From CAYPOY01 sp964412395 (lineage in GTDB: Bacteria; Chloroflexota; Anaerolineae; B4-G1): a DNA stretch of 11,003 nucleotides. The translations under genes and the position numbers were made by a program. The DNA lies in assembly GCA_964412395.1 (NCBI GenBank), contig CAYPOY010000160.1, positions 1-11,003 on the forward strand, read 5' to 3'. Under the pieces are notes generated by a model that searched no databases, was not told where the DNA came from, and was given only the letters and a program-made list of their open reading frames with translations. This document shows, piece after piece, positions 5,252-11,003 of the stretch (positions within the stretch are counted from its first letter, which is position 1; each line of letters starts with the position of its first letter).

Positions 5252-7756
5252 ATGGCCGGAAAGAAAACATCGGCTCAACAATCATCATTTTTCAAACGCG
5301 AGATCCCCCAGATGCCGGAAGGGTACTACTCTTCGGGCCCCAATCCCAACCTGCGCCATTTTGTGGAAGGGCACGCCACGCTCTACGATCCCAAGACCGA
5401 CGACTACGACGTCCCTCCCTTCGACCAGCCCATCACCACCACCAAGGCCACGGCCATCTACAATATGCACACCTACTGGAGCAAAAAGCCCCACGACGCC
5501 ATTCGCCAGTACATTCGCCACTACACCCAACCGGGCGACCTGGTGTTAGATCCCTTTTGCGGATCCGGCGGCACCGCACTGGCCGCGCTGATGGAGGGTC
5601 GCGCCGCCATCGCCATCGACCTCTCCCCGGCGGCCACTTTCATCACCAAGAACTACTGCACTCCGGTGGACGTGGACAAGTTGCAGCGTGCCTTCGAGGA
5701 GTTGCAGGCCAAGGTCAAGCCGGAGATGGACTGGCTTTATGAAACACGCTGCGACCGCTGCGACGGGCGGGCGACCACTGGCTACACCGTCTACTCCTAC
5801 ATCTTTCAATGTCCCCGCTGCCTGGAGAAGGTGCCGTTGTTTGATTGCGTGGAGGCAATGGGGCAGACGGCCATGGGTAAGCCGAAGAAGATCCGCGCCT
5901 GCCCCTATTGCTACGCCAGGGGGCACGTGGAGGAGATCAGCACCCGCAGCCAGCGTTTTGATCCCGTGCCAGTGCTGGTGAGTTACCTGTGCAAAGAAGG
6001 GTGCAAACCTAGACGCGCTGAACGCCGCCACGACGACCCTGATCCCAAGAAACGCGCGTTCTTTGAGAAATACGACCTGGGCAAGCTGCGTGAGATTGAG
6101 ACAAAAGAGATCCCCTATTGGTATCCGCCGCACCGAATGATGAACGTCGAGTCCGATACTGAGCCCTGGGGCGACAAATGGCGTGCCGGGACGAGCAACT
6201 TCCGTACCGTGGCCGAGTTGTTCACCAAGCGCAATCTGTGGGCGCTGGCAGCGATTCGAAGACTGGTGAATGGTAATGACACCTTGAAGTTTTGCTTAAC
6301 TGGAATTCTCGATTACGTATCAAAACGACAACCGGCTTTTGGTGGCGGTGGTGGTATCTCAGGAACTTTCTACTGCCCTCAGATTTATGCAGAAAGGCAC
6401 GTTTTAATGAGTTATGAGAGAAAATCTAATAAAATTGTTGAGGCAAAATCAGGACTCGTCTACGACTCCCCATTTCTTATTTCAACTCAATCGGCAACCA
6501 ATCTTGGTTCAATAAGTACCAATAGTGTTGACTATATTTTCACTGACCCTCCTTACGCTGACAAAGTCCAATATGGGGAATTGACATTCCCCATAGAAGC
6601 TTGGCTCGATCTAAATACAAGATGGCACAGTGACGAAATCACTGTCAACAGAACACGAGGCAAGACTGATGCGGATTGGGCAGAACTCCTGCGTCAGGCA
6701 ATGAGCGAATGTTACCGCGTGCTCAAACCTGGTCATTGGCTTTCACTTTGTTATCACGACACCAGTGAGGGCACTTGGCAACTCGTTCAAGACTTGATGA
6801 CTGAAGTCAGTTTTATTCCAGAGCAATCCGACTCGGCCCTGTTTATTGACACAGATCAAAAAACATACAACCAATTGATGGCCGAAAAGGTCACCAAGCG
6901 CGACCTGGTCATCAACTTCCGCAAGCCGCGCCCGGGCGAGCTGATCGCCCAACTCACTCTCTTCGGTGACGAAGATGCCGCCACTTTCGCCGAGAAAGCG
7001 CGCGCTATTCTGCGCGAGACCCTGGAAGCCCACCCCGGCAGCCCCGCTGACCGCCTCTACGATGAACTCGTCTCCCGCATGGTGCGCAAAGGCGAGTTCG
7101 AGCGCCACAACTTCGACGAACTCCTGCACAGCGTGGCTGAGGAGGTAATCACTCCCCCCTCACAGGGGGGAGCCGGAGGGGGGTCGCGCTGGTACCTGCT
7201 GGAGACCGCCGACCAGGTGGACGAGGCCGAGAGCGCCAAAGAGACAGCGGCGGCGGCGCGGCTGGAGGCGTTTATGTGGGAGAGGGAAAGAAACCGGGTT
7301 TTTCAGAAAAAACCCGGTTTCTCCGCCGCTTTCTTCGCCGACGAAGGCGTCCACTACTCGGACCTGTTCGAGCAATACCTGCCCGTGCAGGACAAGCCCC
7401 GTCGCCTGCTGGCGGACTGGCTGCCGGAGTACTTCTTCAAGACTCCTGAGGGCACCTGGCGTCCCCCAATCAACGACGAGGAGCGGGCACAGAAGGAGAC
7501 GCTGCGCACCAGCGGCACGCTGCGCCGCATCAAGCGCTTCGCCAGGGCGCTGCTGGAGGGCGTCCCCCCGCACGACCGGGACCGCCCGCCCAACGTCGCC
7601 ACCGCCGCCGACTGGATCCGCCAGTGTCGGCGGGCCGGGTTGTACGAGTTGGGGCGGGTACTGTACGAGAAGGGTGGTTTCAACTTCGAGGAATTGGGTG
7701 ACGAGGCGCAGTTGGAGGTCGAGGAAGACTATCAGATTTGCGTGCGCAGGAGCTAA
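5252..7756 (+). CDS. Amino-DNA methyltransferase (N6-adenine/N4-cytosine), zinc-ribbon containing
   Basis: This 834-residue DNA methyltransferase would transfer methyl groups from S-adenosylmethionine to exocyclic amino groups. The AdoMet motif DPFCGSGGT is at residues 100-108, preceded by the typical YWSKKPHDAIRQYI. The catalytic motif IV, TDPPYAD, is at 431-437. Between them is an insert with paired cysteines (C167/C170, C187/C190, C217/C220, C247/C251), probably one or two zinc ribbons. The C-terminal third (GVHYSDLFEQYLP...) is a partner or specificity region of unknown function. The ATG at 5252 follows AGGAG at 5237-5241; a TTG at 5225 would begin inside palindrome 5 and is less likely. 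Two oddities: in-frame repeat insertions at 7151-7184 and 7288-7322, and a low-G+C block at about 6250-6890 covering motif IV. It is not PglX-like, so it is probably an independent or alternative modification enzyme; the target is unknown. Confidence 0.9.
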   Translation: MAGKKTSAQQSSFFKREIPQMPEGYYSSGPNPNLRHFVEGHATLYDPKTDDYDVPPFDQPITTTKATAIYNMHTYWSKKPHDAIRQYIRHYTQPGDLVLDPFCGSGGTALAALMEGRAAIAIDLSPAATFITKNYCTPVDVDKLQRAFEELQAKVKPEMDWLYETRCDRCDGRATTGYTVYSYIFQCPRCLEKVPLFDCVEAMGQTAMGKPKKIRACPYCYARGHVEEISTRSQRFDPVPVLVSYLCKEGCKPRRAERRHDDPDPKKRAFFEKYDLGKLREIETKEIPYWYPPHRMMNVESDTEPWGDKWRAGTSNFRTVAELFTKRNLWALAAIRRLVNGNDTLKFCLTGILDYVSKRQPAFGGGGGISGTFYCPQIYAERHVLMSYERKSNKIVEAKSGLVYDSPFLISTQSATNLGSISTNSVDYIFTDPPYADKVQYGELTFPIEAWLDLNTRWHSDEITVNRTRGKTDADWAELLRQAMSECYRVLKPGHWLSLCYHDTSEGTWQLVQDLMTEVSFIPEQSDSALFIDTDQKTYNQLMAEKVTKRDLVINFRKPRPGELIAQLTLFGDEDAATFAEKARAILRETLEAHPGSPADRLYDELVSRMVRKGEFERHNFDELLHSVAEEVITPPSQGGAGGGSRWYLLETADQVDEAESAKETAAAARLEAFMWERERNRVFQKKPGFSAAFFADEGVHYSDLFEQYLPVQDKPRRLLADWLPEYFFKTPEGTWRPPINDEERAQKETLRTSGTLRRIKRFARALLEGVPPHDRDRPPNVATAADWIRQCRRAGLYELGRVLYEKGGFNFEELGDEAQLEVEEDYQICVRRS
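7151..7184. repeat. G/C-tract palindromic repeat inside the methyltransferase gene
   Basis: CTCCCCCCT (7152-7160) and AGGGGGGAG (7164-7172) form a 9-bp stem with a 3-nt loop, followed by GCCGGAGGGGGGT. This resembles the CCCCCCT/AGGGGGG dispersed repeats of cyanobacteria and Chloroflexota. It is read in frame as TPPSQGGAGGGS, a flexible linker-like peptide, and does not break the gene. Confidence 0.75.
7288..7322. repeat. REP-like palindrome, copy 6, in frame within a CDS
   Basis: AAGAAACCGGGTTTTT, loop CAG, AAAAAACCCGGTTTCT: the canonical form, almost identical to copy 1. It lies inside the methyltransferase gene and is translated as RNRVFQKKPGFS without a stop or frameshift. The conserved-looking EGVHYSDLFE resumes shortly after. 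Confidence 0.95.
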
Positions 7757-7789
7757 GAAACAGGGTTTTTTCAGAAAAACCCGGTTTCT
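7755..7789. repeat. REP-like palindrome, copy 7
   Basis: AAGAAACAGGGTTTTTT, loop CAG, AAAAACCCGGTTTCT, with one stem mismatch. Its first two bases are the last two of the methyltransferase TAA stop (7754-7756). A promoter follows at the same spacing as after copy 2. Confidence 0.95.
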
Positions 7790-7796
7790 CGGTCTC

Positions 7797-7825
7797 TTGA
7801 CATCATCCCAGGTTTGTATTATCCT
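7797..7825 (+). promoter_or_regulatory. Sigma70-type promoter upstream of the 7868 gene
   Basis: A perfect TTGACA (7797-7802), a 17-nt spacer and TATCCT (7820-7825, 4 of 6); the overlapping TATTAT is an alternative -10 with a short spacer. It starts 8 nt after palindrome copy 7. Start-site to ATG distance is about 35 nt. A partial left arm of the repeat (AAGAAACCCGG, 7832-7842) lies in the leader. Confidence 0.65.
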
Positions 7826-7867
7826 CATCACAAGAAACCCGGCGCCCAACAAACGGAGGAATACCAA

Positions 7868-8227
7868 ATGAGTGTCGAATTAGAGGAGATCGGCCTACCG
7901 GTGCCGGCTGAGGTCAAGATCGAGTTCAGTCTCACCGCTCAGGTCAACGTCACGGACTTTACCGCACAGCGAAAGGTCAGCAAGCTGTTGCTCGACCACA
8001 TGGGTAACCTGCTCTATGGGGAACGTCCCAGTCTGGTCGCGGGGCGACGGCTGCTGTGGCGCGTGCCGGTCTGGCTGGCATTGCCAACCACCGGACCGTT
8101 GGGACAGGTCGGTACGTTGGGCGTAGACGCGCAGACTGGCGAAATTCTGTTTACTCAGGAGATCCTTGATGAGATCGCGGAGCGCGGAAATGGACTGGCT
8201 CAACGTACCCCATCTACGACAGAGTGA
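7868..8227 (+). CDS. Hypothetical small protein, partner of a C39-like peptidase gene
   Basis: This 119-residue protein is not one I can assign. It has an acidic N-terminal strand-rich part (SVELEEIGLPVPAEV...) and a second half with VWLALPTTGPLGQVGTLGVDAQTGEIL. A VDxxTGEI(L) ending is common in small beta-rich domains. No signal peptide or membrane segment is visible. The ATG is preceded by GGAGGA (7855-7860) at good spacing and by its own promoter at 7797-7825. It overlaps the next gene by 38 nt in a different frame, so the two were probably co-expressed. The pairing of a small acidic protein with an overlapping downstream enzyme-like gene recalls a toxin-antitoxin or inhibitor-protease unit, but that is inference only. 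Confidence 0.7.
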   Translation: MSVELEEIGLPVPAEVKIEFSLTAQVNVTDFTAQRKVSKLLLDHMGNLLYGERPSLVAGRRLLWRVPVWLALPTTGPLGQVGTLGVDAQTGEILFTQEILDEIAERGNGLAQRTPSTTE

Positions 8228-8634
8228 GGCGGGTTGGTGCTTGCCGGCCCGTGTGGCTATGGTCGCCGCCTATTGGCAACAGCCGCTCGCGCAGGCAGAC
8301 GTCGCACGTTGGTTGGATACGCGCGGCGTCGGCACGCCTGCTAGCCGCATTGAGCGCTTAGCCCAACGTGGTTTCAAGGTGATCTACAGGACAGGCTCCC
8401 TGGCCGAGCTGGAGGTGTGGCTCGCCCAGCATTCTTTTTCTGCGTACAGGGGAGCTGCCGTACTGGCAAGTGGACACGCCCCATGCAGTCGTCCTGGTCG
8501 GCCTAGAAGCAGACCAGGCTTACCTGCTTGACCCAGCAGTTGAGACCGCTCCCGTCAAAGTGTCGCCAGGCGACTTGGTGCTGGCGTGGTCTCACTTCGA
8601 ATACACATATACAATTCTGACCCCATCCGCTTGA
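8190..8634 (+). pseudogene. C39-like cysteine peptidase, frameshifted
   Basis: The frame from the ATG at 8190 begins MDWLNVPHLRQSEAGWCLPA, where C17 in the Q-X5-C context matches the papain-like C39 (bacteriocin-processing-like) active site. After about residue 81 this frame loses similarity and ends at 8531. The phase beginning near 8437 continues with FLRTGELPYWQVDTPHAVVL, containing the expected catalytic His and then LLDPA with the Asp, to the TGA at 8632-8634. Removing one T from the run of five at 8435-8439 joins the two into about 147 residues with a full Cys-His-Asp set. No signal peptide or ABC-transporter domain is present, so it is a small cytoplasmic protein. The extra T may be a true mutation or a homopolymer sequencing error. 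Confidence 0.75.
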
Positions 8635-8644
8635 CTAGGCTCGC

Positions 8645-8676
8645 AAGAAACCGGGTTTTTCGGAAAAAACCCGGTC
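8645..8676. repeat. REP-like palindrome, copy 8 (clipped right end)
   Basis: AAGAAACCGGGTTTTT, loop CGG, then AAAAAACCCGGTCT. The loop has A-to-G relative to other copies, and the right arm lacks two T of the usual GGTTTCT end. It begins 10 nt after the C39-like stop. Confidence 0.9.
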
Positions 8677-8802
8677 TACATCGAAGGGCCTTACGATAAT
8701 GTGGATGCTATCCTGCGTCAACTAGCCCGTACCGCTGGCGAGGGCAATTTCCATTACCTCATGCAGATAGCTGGCCCGCCGCCCGGCGAATGGGATGAAT
8801 AG
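8677..8802 (+). pseudogene. C-terminal remnant of an unknown gene
   Basis: The frame from TAC at 8677 to the TAG at 8800-8802 reads about 41 residues, YIEGPYDNVDAILRQLARTA followed by GEGNFHYLMQIAGPPPGEWDE. It has ordinary coding composition and an acidic end typical of a protein C-terminus. No start codon with a ribosome-binding site exists in this frame. Upstream it runs through palindrome 8 to an in-frame TGA at 8632. It is therefore probably the 3' end of a gene whose body was replaced by the repeat. I do not recognise the family. Confidence 0.5.
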
Positions 8803-8837
8803 AGAAACCGGGTTTTTTCTGAAAAAACCCGGTTTCT
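8803..8837. repeat. REP-like palindrome, copy 9 (inverted orientation)
   Basis: AGAAACCGGGTTTTTT, loop CT, GAAAAAACCCGGTTTCT. The loop reads CTG instead of CAG, so this copy is the reverse complement of the others. It directly follows the TAG at 8800-8802 and lies just upstream of the DUF6922-like gene. Confidence 0.93.
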
Positions 8838-8848
8838 TGGATGCTCTG

Positions 8849-8854
8849 AGGAGG
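8849..8854 (+). promoter_or_regulatory. Shine-Dalgarno deciding the GTG start at 8864
   Basis: A perfect AGGAGG lies 9 nt before GTG 8864. The alternative ATG at 8795 would translate palindrome copy 9 (MNRETGFFLKKPGFLD) and has no comparable ribosome-binding site, so the GTG is preferred. Confidence 0.75.
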
Positions 8855-8863
8855 TCGAGTCAA

Positions 8864-9175
8864 GTGAGAACATTCGATGATAGGCTCGAACAGACACCGG
8901 CTGGCATCCCGGTGAGCCTGCGACCGTTCTTTCAAGAGTATGTATTAGAAGACCTCGATCCAGAACACAGCGCCTTCACCGTGATTGAACGTACGCTGGC
9001 CTGGGGAGATGTGCCAGAGTTGCGCTGGCTCTTTGCCCATTATGGGCCGGAACGGCTGGCCGAATGGGTACGCCAGGCGGGTTGGTATTGCCTGCCCCGG
9101 CGACGGTTCCAGTACTGGCTGTGCTTCTTCGAGCTGACCGACTACCGTCATGGAGAACGAATATGGCCCCATTAG
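8864..9175 (+). CDS. DUF6922-like small protein, probable antitoxin of the AbiEii-like pair
   Basis: This 103-residue protein contains the pattern LRPFFQEYVLEDLDPEHSAF...ERTLAWGDVPELRWLFAHYG...PRRRFQYW. I associate it with DUF6922-type small helical proteins that lie immediately upstream of AbiEii/DUF1814 nucleotidyltransferases. In known type IV-like AbiE systems the upstream gene is the antitoxin and transcriptional repressor; whether this family plays that role is inference. The GTG start has a perfect AGGAGG at 8849-8854. The stop lies 13 nt inside the next gene, implying translational coupling. No promoter as clear as the others is seen in the 30 nt before the start; palindrome copy 9 occupies that region. 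Confidence 0.72.
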   Translation: MRTFDDRLEQTPAGIPVSLRPFFQEYVLEDLDPEHSAFTVIERTLAWGDVPELRWLFAHYGPERLAEWVRQAGWYCLPRRRFQYWLCFFELTDYRHGERIWPH

Positions 9176-9831
9176 CCACACCGCACTGGGAGGCCGCCAC
9201 GCCGGGAACACGAGATTTGCTGGCCCTCCTGGGCCGGTTGCCTCTTTTGCGCCCGTTCTACCTGGCTGGCGGCACAGCGCTCGCGCTGCGACTGGGCCAT
9301 CGCATCTCGCAAGACCTGGACCTGTTTGCCAACATTGAGACTTTGGATGACCACCTCCGCCACAGCATAGTGGAGGAACTAGACCAGGGCCATTCGATTG
9401 ATCTGCTGCAGGATTCAGTGCTGGGCCTGGTCCTGAAAGTGGACGGACAACCCGTGAGCTTTTTTAGCTACGGCTACCCACTGCTGGCCCCCACCGATCT
9501 GGTGAGCGGGGTTCAGGTCGCCGGCATCCTCGATGTCGGCCTCATGAAGCTGGACGCCATCGCGGGTCGAGGCACGCGCAAGGACTTTTACGACCTGTAT
9601 TTTATCGCTTCTCACACCTCGTTGGACGAGTTGTTCGCCCGCAGCAGCGACAAGTACCCGGAATCGCGTAATTTCGGCATGCGGGTGCTGACCGCTTCTC
9701 CGCCAGCTATGGAGAAACCCTATGAACACACGTTTCAAAGACGTCTTTACCGGCAAAGTCGTCAACAAGCGACTCACCTTCAACACCGGGATGGACGAGT
9801 TCCCGCGCTACGTGCTGGAATATCTGATTGA
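9163..9831 (+). CDS. AbiEii-like nucleotidyltransferase toxin, C-terminus probably replaced
   Basis: This 222-residue AbiEii/DUF1814-family protein has the nucleotidyltransferase motif GGTALALRLGHRISQDLDLF (residues 36-55): G36-G37 and the acidic pair D51 and D53. Family members inhibit growth by nucleotidyl transfer, in studied homologues onto tRNA, and act in abortive infection. MKLDAIAGRGTRKDFYDLYF (about 127-146) is the second typical block, with a lysine-aspartate pair. The ATG at 9163 follows GGAGA at 9152-9156 and overlaps the upstream gene. Similarity seems to stop after FGMRVLTA (about 9699). The last 40 or so residues are read from the brxL start region in another frame and are Arg/Gln-rich and unlike the family. 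The toxin may thus have lost its C-terminal helices when inserted before brxL; activity is uncertain. Confidence 0.82.
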   Translation: MAPLATPHWEAATPGTRDLLALLGRLPLLRPFYLAGGTALALRLGHRISQDLDLFANIETLDDHLRHSIVEELDQGHSIDLLQDSVLGLVLKVDGQPVSFFSYGYPLLAPTDLVSGVQVAGILDVGLMKLDAIAGRGTRKDFYDLYFIASHTSLDELFARSSDKYPESRNFGMRVLTASPPAMEKPYEHTFQRRLYRQSRQQATHLQHRDGRVPALRAGISD

Positions 9832-10999
9832 CAACTACTGCGACGAGGAGACCTTCGAGGAGGACTTTGAGCGCGTCAAGCGCCGCCTGCGGGAGAACTT
9901 TGTCCACGGGGCCGAGGCCGAGCGCATCCGTTCCTACATCCGCGAGAACCGGGGGCACACCATCATCGCCAACCTGGAGGTGCGCCTGGTCGAGACACAG
10001 GACAAGTACTGGGGCACCATCGGCGCCATCAACGAGAACTTTTGCAACGTTCCGGAAGACCTGGTGAAACGGTATCCCATGCTCCTGGCAGGGGGGATGT
10101 GGGGCACTATCGAACTGACGTATGACGAGACTGAGGTCCACAACAAAAAGATCCGCCCCTTCAAGATAGTAGACTTTACCCCTTTCCAAATCTCGATGAT
10201 TGACGTCAGCGAGTTCGTCGAGAAACGGAAAGAGTTCACCGCAGATGAGTGGATTGACATTCTGATCAACTCGTTTGGCCTCAACCCGGCTTCGATGACC
10301 CGCCGCGAGAAGTTGCTCTACATCAGCCGCGCCCTACCGTTGGTGGAAACCAACCACAATATGATCGAGTTGGGTCCTCGGGAGACAGGCAAGACTTATC
10401 TGTACCGTAACGTCTCTTACTATGCCCACGTGCTCTCGGGGGGCAAGGCCACGCCGGCCAGTCTCTTCATCAACCTCAATACGGGTAAAGTCGGCCTTGT
10501 TGGGACCCGCGAGGCGGTGGTCTTTGACGAGATTGCCAACACCGACTTCACCGACCCCAAGGCCACGGTCAGCATCATGCAGGGCTACATGCAGGATGCC
10601 AAGTTCAGCCGGGGCAAGAAGGAGATCCTGGCCTTCGGCTCCATCGTCCTGGTGGGCAACCTGGACGTGCAGGGCAGGCTGCCCCACGAAAAGTACTACC
10701 ATCTCTTCGAGCCGCTGCCCAGCTTCATACAGGTGGAAGCACTCATTGATCGGCTGCACTACTACCTGCCTGGCTGGGAGATACCCAAGATCGGGCCGGA
10801 GTCTGCCAGCCAGGACTATGGATTTATCACCGACTATCTGTGCGAGATTATGCACGAACTGCGCCGGGTGGACGTCATTGCCAGAGCCCAGGTCAAGAAC
10901 CGCTTTGAGCTGTTCGATGCGTCCGGTTCAAGTCAGGGCATCACTTCCCCTCGACTTTATCCATTTGGTGGACAAAAGCGCGGCAATAGGGTAAACTGA
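9722..10999 (+). pseudogene. brxL: BREX protein BrxL, C-terminally truncated
   Basis: The N-terminal and AAA+ parts of BrxL are clear. They include GKVVNKRLTFNTG near the start, ALPLVETNHNMIELG before the P-loop, Walker A GPRETGKT (218-225), Walker B VVFDEIA (D269, E270), and DRLHYYLPGWEIPKIGPE followed by YGFITDYLCEI. BrxL is a Lon-like AAA+ protein whose characterised homologues form DNA-binding multimers in type 1 BREX. Members are about 680 residues. This frame has 425 and loses similarity after FELFDASGSSQGITS (about 10947), where RDVRAVKKT-like sequence would be expected; no other frame restores it in the remaining 50 bases. The C-terminal Lon-like domain is therefore missing here. In the P-loop, the usual GPRGTGKS has Glu for the second Gly. 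The ATG has GGAGA (9711-9715) upstream and overlaps the AbiEii-like frame by 110 nt. Confidence 0.85.
10969..10997 (+). promoter_or_regulatory. Possible promoter at the right edge
   Basis: TGGACA (5 of 6), a 17-nt spacer and TAAACT (4 of 6) lie in the sequence that replaces the expected brxL continuation. It could be the outward or inward promoter of an inserted element whose body lies beyond the window. The match is modest. Confidence 0.3.
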
Positions 11000-11003
11000 A
11001 ATG

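Noticed and set aside
8430..8442. Programmed ribosomal frameshift in the C39-like gene
   Set aside because: The needed shift is +1 in a simple T5 run without a rare codon, stop or clear stimulator; mutation or a homopolymer sequencing error is simpler.
1945..8837. CRISPR array from the regularly recurring palindromes
   Set aside because: Spacing ranges from 8 nt to more than 2 kb, whole genes lie between copies, one copy is inverted, and no cas genes are present.
8795..8863. ATG at 8795 as the start of the DUF6922-like gene
   Set aside because: It would translate palindrome copy 9, lacks a good ribosome-binding site, and the GTG at 8864 has a perfect AGGAGG.
1..11003. tRNA or rRNA genes
   Set aside because: No cloverleaf, T-loop GGTTCGAATCC-like box or rRNA-like segment was noticed on reading both strands; a covariance search was not possible here.

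Overview
The window is a GC-rich (mostly about 60% G+C) bacterial defence-island segment. Every credible gene is on the + strand. The gene families, the abundance of short palindromic repeats with core AGAAACCGGGTTTTT, and the AT-rich sigma70-like promoters suggest a Chloroflexota genome (Anaerolineae/Caldilineae-like) or another repeat-rich environmental bacterium. That placement is inference from gene style; no taxonomic marker is present.

The two ends are BREX phage-defence genes. At the left (56-1937) is pglZ, missing its 5' end at the window edge and split by a frameshift near 895-900. At the right (9722-10999) is brxL, with an intact N-terminal and AAA+ region but no C-terminal Lon-like domain. 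In type 1 BREX these two genes are usually adjacent. Here about 7.8 kb of other genes lies between them.

From left to right the interval holds: an AAA+ ATPase with a DUF234-like nuclease-fold C-terminus (2063-3511); an MNT nucleotidyltransferase antitoxin (3541-3810) with a HepT-like HEPN toxin gene cut short by a repeat (3807-4040); a DUF2283 protein (4137-4505); a REP-associated tyrosine transposase, RAYT (4572-5150); a large amino-DNA methyltransferase (5252-7756); an unknown small protein (7868-8227) overlapping a frameshifted C39-like cysteine peptidase gene (8190-8634); a gene-tail remnant (8677-8802); and a DUF6922-like/AbiEii-like pair (8864-9831) whose toxin end runs into brxL.

The most striking structure is the repeat family. 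Nine near-identical 32-36 bp palindromes (1945, 3936, 4512, 5149, 5191, 7288, 7755, 8645, 8803) punctuate almost every gene boundary. Most start within a few bases of a stop codon, one lies in frame inside the methyltransferase, and one truncates the HEPN gene. The RAYT gene sits between copies and is the obvious candidate to have spread them. Two copies, at 3936 and 7755, are followed at identical spacing by a TTGAC / TTGTATTAT promoter, and a third, at 1945, by a similar one. The interval therefore reads as a string of palindrome-bounded, often self-promoted accessory cassettes inserted between pglZ and brxL.

Several genes are broken (pglZ, hepT, the C39 peptidase, brxL, probably the AbiEii C-terminus). 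The BREX locus here is therefore probably decaying, while the ATPase, MntA, DUF2283, RAYT and methyltransferase reading frames look intact.
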